From an uncultured Erysipelotrichaceae bacterium (GTDB taxonomy: Bacteria > Bacillota_I > Bacilli_A > Erysipelotrichales > Erysipelotrichaceae): 12,701 nucleotides of DNA. The number at the start of each line of letters is the position of its first letter. The first letter of the stretch is position 1. The stretch covers positions 1 to 12,701 of the forward strand of contig CACZPD010000177.1 of assembly GCA_902782955.1 (NCBI GenBank). The letters are read 5' to 3'. The translations under genes were made by a program, and so were the position numbers. The notes under the pieces were generated by a model. That model had not been told where the DNA came from, did not search any database, and saw only the letters and a list, made by a program, of their open reading frames with translations. Below are positions 7,216 to 12,701 of this stretch, in pieces.

Positions 7216-7863
7216 CTATCCGATGCGGTAATGCCCTTCCAGACCATCCCAATACGGGAGGATATCTTCTTCATAACTGATCTGAAAAGCATTGGCGTGA
7301 TGAAGCACAAAGGGAATTCCCCTGCTGTTTCTGGCATCCGAAAGAATGCCGATATGATTCCGGAAGATCACGATATCGCCGGCCTGCCACTGCGCCGTAT
7401 CACGCAGATCGAGGGTCAGTTCCTCCGCGTTCTCCGCGAACCAGATCTTCAGATTCCGGACACGGCGGAAATCGATGTTCGCGTCACGTACTTCATTGCC
7501 GTAGGCATCCGGCCTTTCCTGTTTGTCCTCATCCACCAGTTTCTGCAGGTCATATCCAGCCCCGCGCATCGCCCATGCCACGACATCCGTACATACGCCG
7601 TATCCGTCATCCGGATAGCCGCCGGCATAATAGGCACTCTTATACTTCGGCTTTGAGGCCAGATACGCGCGTGCGCTTTGCAGTATATCTTCCTGGTCTG
7701 GTATACCGTCCGCATCTTTATCCACGGTACTGACGTACGTTTCGATTCCGAAATCGGCATCCGTATATTTCCGGTGCGGGATGACGCCGAAACGATAAGC
7801 TGCATATACTGCAGCGGGCAGAAATACAGCGATGACACATATGATTACGGTTCGTTTTTTCAT
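7216..7863 (-). CDS. DUF1287 family protein, membrane-anchored or secreted
   Basis: A 215-residue protein with an N-terminal hydrophobic segment after MKKR (about residues 5-23), so it is exported or anchored outside the membrane. VYA near residues 19-21 could be a signal peptidase site. The body matches DUF1287, a family related to NlpC/P60-type papain-like hydrolases: GYGVCTDVV with the candidate nucleophile C91, NIDFRRVRNLKIWF (129-142), GDIVIFRNHIGILSD with candidate H170, and LHHANAF (188-194). A cell-wall peptidase or amidase role is possible by family analogy, but the substrate is unknown. Between anchor and domain lies DKDADGIPDQED (48-59), whose aspartate spacing resembles an EF-hand or thrombospondin-3 calcium loop. 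Translation would use GGAAAGG upstream of the ATG. A terminator ends about 17 bases before the start, and no convincing separate promoter is seen. Confidence 0.82.
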   Translation of the reverse strand: MKKRTVIICVIAVFLPAAVYAAYRFGVIPHRKYTDADFGIETYVSTVDKDADGIPDQEDILQSARAYLASKPKYKSAYYAGGYPDDGYGVCTDVVAWAMRGAGYDLQKLVDEDKQERPDAYGNEVRDANIDFRRVRNLKIWFAENAEELTLDLRDTAQWQAGDIVIFRNHIGILSDARNSRGIPFVLHHANAFQISYEEDILPYWDGLEGHYRIG

Positions 7864-7880
7864 CCTTGCTGCCTTTCCTT

Positions 7881-7909
7881 AAAAATGCCCGGCTGTATGA
7901 CCGGGCATC
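7881..7909 (-). terminator. Intrinsic terminator after the recG-rnc-galK-ATPase cluster
   Basis: On the minus strand ATGCCCGG, an 8-base loop, and CCGGGCAT form a perfect 8-bp GC-rich stem (7885-7892 with 7901-7908), followed by TTTTT (7881-7885). It begins about 6 bases after the ATPase stop codon, and its U-tract runs almost into the ribosome binding site of the DUF1287 gene. Confidence 0.85.
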
Positions 7910-7914
7910 CGTAA

Positions 7915-9411
7915 TTACTTCAGGAATCCTTTGAGGAATTTCTTGGCTGTGCGGAATCCGATATTGACGAGTTCCGTCTGTGCCTTCCGTGATGCCTTCT
8001 TGGCGATCTGTCCGGCCCAGTCATTTTCCTTGGCTTTCTTCGCAGCTTCCCGTGCTTCCTGTTTCGCGCGGGCTTCGTTGATCTTGGCCTGCAGCTTTTC
8101 TTCCTTCTGTCTTTCCTTTTCTTCCGCTTCCGCAGCCCGGATATCATCCAGTTCCTCATAGGCACTGTCCGGATCACGGTCTTTTTCATAAATTCCGTAG
8201 ATGGAATCGTTCTCGATCGCTCTCTGAACATCTTCAAGAGAAGCCGCATCCATCGAGGACTTCGGCGGCAGGATCTTTGTTTCCTTTACGATGGACGGCG
8301 CACCGTCTTCATCCAGGACGGAAACAAGCGCCGTTCCGGTCTTCATGTTGGTAATGCGTTCAGCGGTATCCAGATCCGGATTCTGGCGGAAGGATTCAGC
8401 AGCCTGGCGGACAGTCTTGATCTCTGCCGGCGTGTAGGCACGCAGTGAGTGCTGGATCCGATTGGAAAGCTGTGCCAGAACGGAATTCGGAATATCAGCC
8501 GGGGACTGGGTGATGAAGAAGATACCGACACCCTTGGAACGGATCAGTTTGATGATCTGTTCGATCTTCTCCTGAACCTGGCGCGAGCAGTTGTCGAACA
8601 GCAGATGCGCTTCATCGAAGAAGAACACGATCTTCGGTTTTTCCAGATCGCCGACTTCCGGCAGTTCTTTATAAAGCCTGTCCAGAAGCCACAGCATGAA
8701 TGTGGAATAGGTCAGAGGTCTCTGGAAGAGCTCCTCGCATTCCAGGATATTCATGATGCCGAGGCTGCCCTGGGTTTCCATCCAGTCATCCATAACGATC
8801 TCGGGCATGCCGAACAGAAGATGTCCTTCCTGTGTTTCCAGTTCCAGCAGCTTGCGCTGGATCGCACCTACGGACTGCTTGGAAACATTTCCGTATGCCG
8901 TCGTGTATTCGGAAGCGTGCTCCCCGACATATGCCGTCATGGCCTGCAGGTCCTTCAGGTCGATGATATCGAGTTCCATCTCTTTCGCGACTTTGAAAAT
9001 GATGTTGAGCACACCCTGCTGGGCATCTGTCAGATCCAGCATGCGGCTGAGCAGGATCGGTTCCATTTTCTGAACGATGGCACGGATCGGATGTCCTTTC
9101 TTGCGGTATACATCAAAGAAGTGGACCGGGAATTTGCGGACTTCGAAATCCTCAATGCCCATGGAATCCAGACGTCCCTGGATGCCTTCCTGGTTTCCGC
9201 GCACGATCATGCCGGTCAGATCGCTTTTCACGTCAGCGATGAATGTCGGCACACCGAGTTCTGACAGGGATTCGATGATCACTTTGGCTGTAACGGTTTT
9301 ACCGGTACCTGTTGCGCCGGCAATCAGTCCGTGCCGGTTGAGCTTGTCGGGAAGAAGATAGATCTCTTCTTCTCCCGATTTTCCAAGCAGGATTTTTCCA
9401 TCTTTCAGCAT
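7915..9411 (-). CDS. HerA-like / DUF853 (YjgR-type) P-loop ATPase
   Basis: A 498-residue ATPase of the FtsK-HerA superfamily, DUF853 (YjgR-like) branch. Walker A is GATGTGKT (32-39), Walker B FFFDEAH (263-269), with a sensor-like TQSP (301-304) and a NRIQHSLRAYTP stretch (317-328) carrying likely arginine-finger residues. The ADVKSDLTGM segment after the first strand is typical of the family. HerA relatives form hexameric rings that move along DNA; the specific role of DUF853 proteins is not established, and no NurA-like nuclease is next to it. From about residue 410 the protein changes into a strongly charged Glu/Lys/Ala-rich, probably coiled-coil tail ending in a basic amphipathic segment (KKFLKGFLK). 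The ATG is 4 bases after the galK stop, and AGGGTGA overlapping that stop can serve as ribosome binding site, so translation is probably coupled. Confidence 0.88.
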   Translation of the reverse strand: MLKDGKILLGKSGEEEIYLLPDKLNRHGLIAGATGTGKTVTAKVIIESLSELGVPTFIADVKSDLTGMIVRGNQEGIQGRLDSMGIEDFEVRKFPVHFFDVYRKKGHPIRAIVQKMEPILLSRMLDLTDAQQGVLNIIFKVAKEMELDIIDLKDLQAMTAYVGEHASEYTTAYGNVSKQSVGAIQRKLLELETQEGHLLFGMPEIVMDDWMETQGSLGIMNILECEELFQRPLTYSTFMLWLLDRLYKELPEVGDLEKPKIVFFFDEAHLLFDNCSRQVQEKIEQIIKLIRSKGVGIFFITQSPADIPNSVLAQLSNRIQHSLRAYTPAEIKTVRQAAESFRQNPDLDTAERITNMKTGTALVSVLDEDGAPSIVKETKILPPKSSMDAASLEDVQRAIENDSIYGIYEKDRDPDSAYEELDDIRAAEAEEKERQKEEKLQAKINEARAKQEAREAAKKAKENDWAGQIAKKASRKAQTELVNIGFRTAKKFLKGFLK

Positions 9412-9415
9412 ATTG

Positions 9416-10693
9416 TCACCCTATTACTTTCAGTCCGCCTACCGGCCGGATCATCAGTTCATGGCAGGCGCCCTCTCCAAGGATCGCTTCCATGCCTCTC
9501 ACATAAGATTCCTTGTTCTCATTTTTAACAAATGTCAGGATCGTGCCGGCAAATCCGCCTCCGTGCACACGGCATGCCTCATCCTTGCCGAGCATCTGCT
9601 GAGATACAGCCAGTGCCAGCGGCATCGGCTGTTCTTCTGCGGATCCCGGAACTGCCACGTTCTGCAGCAATGTCCATGAGGACATACCGGATTCATTGAC
9701 CAGTCTGAGGAATTCCTGCACATCATCCTTTTCCAGTGCTTCGAATTCATCCTTCGCCCGTTTCGTTTCATTGAAGAAATGGATGGCGCGCAGGATGGAA
9801 CGGTCGCCGAGTTCCTGCCGCAGTTCCGCGATCTTCGGCGCCAGTTCTTCATAGGAGCAGCGGCTGAGGACTTCCTGTCCAAGCGCTTTGGCAACACTCT
9901 TCATCTCGGACGGCACTTTGCCGTATTCATCGCTGAGGTCCGCATGCGAACCGCCGCAGTTTGTGATGATCGTTGTATAGCCTTCCTTCGCGAGGTCGAT
10001 GCTGACCTTGCGGATATCCAGATGATCCGGATCAGCGAAATCGATATATGTAAATCCGCCGCCTGCACATGCCATCTGGTCCAGCAGTCCGCACGGTTTC
10101 ATGAAATAAACGTTCTCCGCGTACTGGCCGAGTTTCGCGATTTCATCATAAGGAACCTTGTCTTCGTTGAACAGTGAATTCAGGATCGTCCCGATCAGGA
10201 CTTCAAAAGCCGCGGATGAGCTCATGCCGCTGCCCGGAAGGACGGTCGACTGTCCGTATGCGGAGAAACCGCCGATCTTGTGACCGTTCTTCGCAAAGCC
10301 TGCGCACAGGCCGCGGATCAGGGATTCCGTTGTATTCTTTTCCTCCGCATGGATCGAAAGATCGGAAATATCGACCGGTTTTACTTCGAATCCTTCGGAA
10401 TGATACCGGATGATGTTCTCGTCTGTCGGGATAACGGCTGCGACCATGTCCAGATCGATGCTGGCACAGAGCACCCTGCCCAGCTGGTGATCGGTATGGT
10501 TGCCGCCGATCTCGCATCTGCCTGGCGCGCTGAGGATACAGCCGTCCCTGTCGCCATAGAGCATCTTTGCTTTCTGCAGTACATCACAATACCTTGTGAT
10601 CTGTGCTTCCAGATTGTCACTGCCATACAGACGGATCAGGATCTCATCATATGCATGGGCTTTCAGATTTGTCATTTGTTCGCTTAATTTCAT
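9416..10693 (-). CDS. galK: Galactokinase-family GHMP kinase
   Basis: A 425-residue GHMP-superfamily sugar kinase expected to make galactose-1-phosphate from galactose and ATP (first step of the Leloir pathway). Motif 1 is APGRCEIGGNHTDHQ (about 56-70), motif 2 LPGSGMSSSAA (152-162), the probable catalytic base D205 in KPCGLLDQMACAGGG, and motif 3 HGGGFAGTIL (377-386). Motif 1 departs from the classical GRVNLIGEHTDY: the Glu that contacts sugar in characterised galactokinases is Asn here. This form occurs in a subfamily common in Clostridia-type genomes and annotated as galactokinase, so substrate identity is less sure than family. I start at ATG 10693, because AGAGGTG 6 bases before it is a good ribosome binding site; the GTG at 10702 falls within that site and is probably not used. 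The gene sits 22 bases after rnc and 4 before the ATPase; no galT or galE is nearby. Confidence 0.88.
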   Translation of the reverse strand: MKLSEQMTNLKAHAYDEILIRLYGSDNLEAQITRYCDVLQKAKMLYGDRDGCILSAPGRCEIGGNHTDHQLGRVLCASIDLDMVAAVIPTDENIIRYHSEGFEVKPVDISDLSIHAEEKNTTESLIRGLCAGFAKNGHKIGGFSAYGQSTVLPGSGMSSSAAFEVLIGTILNSLFNEDKVPYDEIAKLGQYAENVYFMKPCGLLDQMACAGGGFTYIDFADPDHLDIRKVSIDLAKEGYTTIITNCGGSHADLSDEYGKVPSEMKSVAKALGQEVLSRCSYEELAPKIAELRQELGDRSILRAIHFFNETKRAKDEFEALEKDDVQEFLRLVNESGMSSWTLLQNVAVPGSAEEQPMPLALAVSQQMLGKDEACRVHGGGFAGTILTFVKNENKESYVRGMEAILGEGACHELMIRPVGGLKVIG

Positions 10694-10715
10694 GTCATAC
10701 ACCTCTGCTCAGTAA

Positions 10716-11390
10716 TTATTTCACCAGTTTTTTCAAAGCGTCTTTCGCCGCTTCCTGTTCTGCTGTTTTTTTGCTGGAACCGATCCCCTTTCCAAGGGTC
10801 AGTTCATCCAGCATGACATTGATCTCGAATGTCGGCTGGTTGGACGGCCCGCTGGTGCGGATCACTTCGTAATGCACCGTGCGCTTGCTGTCGGCCTGGA
10901 CGTATTCCTGCAGTTTTGTCTTATAGTCGCTGTTGATGCCGATATCGTCCGGATTATCCAGACGTGGCGTGATCACTTCATTAAGGATATTGGAAACCGC
11001 ATCCATGCCCTGGTCGAGAAACAGCGCCCCGAGGAACGCCTCGAACATATCGGCGAGGATCGCGTCCTTGTTGCGGCCGCCGGTCTTTTCTTCCCCGGCT
11101 CCCAGCATCAGGAAGCGGCCGAGATCCAGCTCCCTTGCATAAATAGCCAGTGCCTTTTCACAAACCAGTTCCGCCCTTAATCTTGTCATTTTTCCTTCCG
11201 AAAGGTTCAGCGGGAAGATGGCATTGCTGCTCCAGAGCTGCAGTACTGCATCGCCCATAAATTCCAGACGTTCATTATCATGACGGTTTTTATGCTCATG
11301 GGCATAGGAGGAATGCATAAAAGCCTGATGGATCATCTTGTCATTCCGGATCCTGATCCCTCTTTCCAAAAGCCATTCTGTGATATCCAT
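10716..11390 (-). CDS. rnc: Ribonuclease III
   Basis: Double-stranded-RNA endonuclease that processes rRNA precursors and structured mRNAs, acting as a homodimer. At 224 residues it has the normal bacterial length. The signature NERLEFMGDAVL (39-50) contains E40, E43 and D47; the second catalytic pair D114 and E117 lies in ADMFEAFLGALF. All magnesium-binding residues expected from E. coli RNase III are present at almost the same numbers. A C-terminal dsRNA-binding domain runs from about residue 153 (NSDYKTKLQEYVQ) to the end, closing with the KKTAEQEAAKDALKKL helix. AGGAGGGG overlaps the recG stop codon and serves the ATG 8 bases after that gene, so the two are probably translationally coupled. 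Confidence 0.97.
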   Translation of the reverse strand: MDITEWLLERGIRIRNDKMIHQAFMHSSYAHEHKNRHDNERLEFMGDAVLQLWSSNAIFPLNLSEGKMTRLRAELVCEKALAIYARELDLGRFLMLGAGEEKTGGRNKDAILADMFEAFLGALFLDQGMDAVSNILNEVITPRLDNPDDIGINSDYKTKLQEYVQADSKRTVHYEVIRTSGPSNQPTFEINVMLDELTLGKGIGSSKKTAEQEAAKDALKKLVK

Positions 11391-11398
11391 TTCCCCTC

Positions 11399-12701
11399 CT
11401 AATCCATAAAGGAAACGTGACTGCGGGCTCGGTCCAGCACCCAGTCGACCGCCCGGATATAATCCGGGTCATGCCTGTTTTCCATCATGTGTTTCGCATC
11501 ATTCTGCGCCTGCCGGATGACCGCCGTATCTTCAATTACATTGCCAAGTATAAAATCCGGAACTCCGGCCTGCTTTGTGCCTAGTATATCACCCGGCCCG
11601 CGCAGCCGCAAATCCTCAAATGAGATTTGAAAACCGTCATCGGTCTTTTCGAGCACCGAAAGACGCTGCTGTGCTTTTTCCTCACCGGAGGAAGAAAGCA
11701 GCCAGCAGTATCCCTGCGCATTTCCGCGGCGGATCCTGCCTCTCAGCTGGTGCAGCTGGGACAGTCCGAAACGTTCGGCGTCATAGATGATCATGCCGGT
11801 CGCGTTGACGACATTCATGCCCACTTCCACGACAGTTGTGGATACGAGCACCTGGATCTCATTGTCCTGAAAACGGTTCATGACCGCGTCTTTTTCGGCA
11901 CTGCTCATCTTTCCGTGCAGGATGCCGACTTTATAATCTTTAAACAATTTCTGCAGATTCCGGGCTGTTTCATACACATCCCGGGCATGGTAGTCTTCGT
12001 TCTTCTCAACGCTGGCACAGATGACATACAGCTGATGTCCTTCCGCCAGCACCCGGTTCACTTCATCCAGAACGGAACGGAAGCTGTTTTCCCGTATATA
12101 TTTCGTGACCGGCATTTTCCTGCCGCCGGGCAGTGTCTCGATCGTCGATACATCCATATCCCCGTACAATGTCGAGGCAAGCGTGCGCGGGATCGGTGTA
12201 GCGCTCATCAGGCACAGGTCCACGCGCTCCCCTTTTTCCTTCAGCCGTCTTCTCTGCTCCACGCCGAATCTCTGCTGCTCATCCGCGATGACCAGCCCGA
12301 GTTTCCGGAACTGCACACCTTCCTGCAGGAGGGAGTGCGTACCGATCACGATATCGGCTTCCCCGTTTTCCAGTTTGTCCAGGATCTCCTTTTTTTCCTT
12401 TGCGGAAAGACCGGCATACAGCAGCTCGATGCGGCACCCTGTACCGGAAAGGATATCCTGCAGGGAAGCATAATGCTGACGGGCAAGGATCTCTGTCGGT
12501 GCCAGCAAGGCACCCTGCTGTCCGCTCAGACAGCATGCGTACAGCGCTAGTGCAGCGATCACGGTTTTCCCGCAGCCTACATCTCCCTGCACCAGCCGGT
12601 ACATGATATGCGGCGAGGAAAGATCCGCCAGTATTTCCTGCAGCGTCTTTTCCTGATCCCGTGTCAGCGCAAACGGGAGTGAGCGGATCACGTCATTGAT
12701 C
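11399..12701 (-). CDS. recG: ATP-dependent DNA helicase RecG, C-terminal part
   Basis: The last about 434 residues of RecG, a superfamily 2 translocase that regresses stalled replication forks and branch-migrates recombination intermediates. The frame is open through the window edge, so the N-terminal wedge/OB domain and true start lie outside; the GTG at 12691 is internal, because the residues before it (INDV) continue the usual RecG pattern ahead of LPFALTRDQ. Helicase motifs: Walker A GDVGCGKT, motif II DEQQRFGVEQRRRL, motif III SATPIPRTLA, motif V region STTVVEVGMNV, then DAERFGLSQLHQLRGRIRRG, and the downstream FEDLRLRGPGDILGTKQAG element typical of RecG. Two positions differ from the usual signatures: DEQQ for DEQH, and GRIRRG for GRVGRG. 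The frame is intact and otherwise well conserved. It is followed by rnc after 8 bases. Confidence 0.95.
   Translation of the reverse strand, partial: INDVIRSLPFALTRDQEKTLQEILADLSSPHIMYRLVQGDVGCGKTVIAALALYACCLSGQQGALLAPTEILARQHYASLQDILSGTGCRIELLYAGLSAKEKKEILDKLENGEADIVIGTHSLLQEGVQFRKLGLVIADEQQRFGVEQRRRLKEKGERVDLCLMSATPIPRTLASTLYGDMDVSTIETLPGGRKMPVTKYIRENSFRSVLDEVNRVLAEGHQLYVICASVEKNEDYHARDVYETARNLQKLFKDYKVGILHGKMSSAEKDAVMNRFQDNEIQVLVSTTVVEVGMNVVNATGMIIYDAERFGLSQLHQLRGRIRRGNAQGYCWLLSSSGEEKAQQRLSVLEKTDDGFQISFEDLRLRGPGDILGTKQAGVPDFILGNVIEDTAVIRQAQNDAKHMMENRHDPDYIRAVDWVLDRARSHVSFMD

Noticed and set aside
7163..7252. A 30-residue N-terminal extension of PolC (MGWSGRALPH...)
   Set aside because: It overlaps the end of the DUF1287 gene in another frame, lies upstream of the likely polC promoter, and does not look like a PolC N-terminus.
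10694..10702. GTG start for galK at 10702
   Set aside because: The GTG is part of the AGAGGTG ribosome binding site that serves the ATG at 10693.
12689..12691. GTG at 12691 as the recG start
   Set aside because: RecG needs about 250 further N-terminal residues, and the frame stays open to the window edge, so the gene is cut by the window.
1..12701. A defence island, mobile element, CRISPR array or novel multi-gene system
   Set aside because: All genes belong to known, mostly housekeeping families. I saw no transposase, integrase, direct-repeat array, tRNA-site duplication or abrupt change in composition.

Overview
The window looks like ordinary chromosomal DNA from a low-to-mid GC Bacillota (Firmicute). 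It has a PolC-type replicative polymerase with built-in proofreading exonuclease, a T-box riboswitch in front of thrS, strong AGGAGG-type ribosome binding sites, and intrinsic terminators. A threonyl-tRNA synthetase without its N-terminal TGS domain and the general flavour of the proteins suggest the Erysipelotrichia side of the phylum. That placement is inference only and was not tested by any search. All recognised genes lie on the minus strand, so transcription runs from high to low coordinates.

Layout in the direction of transcription. (1) 12701-9416-7915: a tight cluster of recG (5' end outside the window), rnc, a galactokinase-family gene and a HerA/DUF853-type ATPase. Gaps are 4-22 bases, and the cluster is closed by a hairpin terminator at 7881-7909. 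(2) 7863-7216: a membrane-anchored or secreted DUF1287 protein, whose ribosome binding site starts almost immediately after that terminator. (3) 7162-2828: polC, with a plausible extended -10 promoter just upstream. (4) 2821-2541: a promoter and a complete threonine T-box leader, followed by thrS and a small TM1266-family regulator gene in one transcript, closed by a terminator at 485-510. (5) 479-1: a near-consensus promoter and the 5' part of a DUF4428 zinc-ribbon protein gene that runs off the window.

Functionally the region mixes genome maintenance (RecG, PolC, HerA-like ATPase), RNA processing (RNase III), translation (ThrRS), sugar phosphorylation (galactokinase family) and a probable envelope enzyme. 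I found no mobile element, CRISPR array, toxin-antitoxin pair or defence island, and no convincing plus-strand gene. The points most worth a second look are small ones. The T-box leader can be read down to its ACC specifier and its predicted tRNA discriminator partner. A TM1266-type regulator, normally linked to [FeFe]-hydrogenase systems, is placed under threonine T-box control. The T-box terminator is the only obvious terminator behind polC. RecG has two departures from helicase signature motifs. The galactokinase has a substituted sugar-contact motif.
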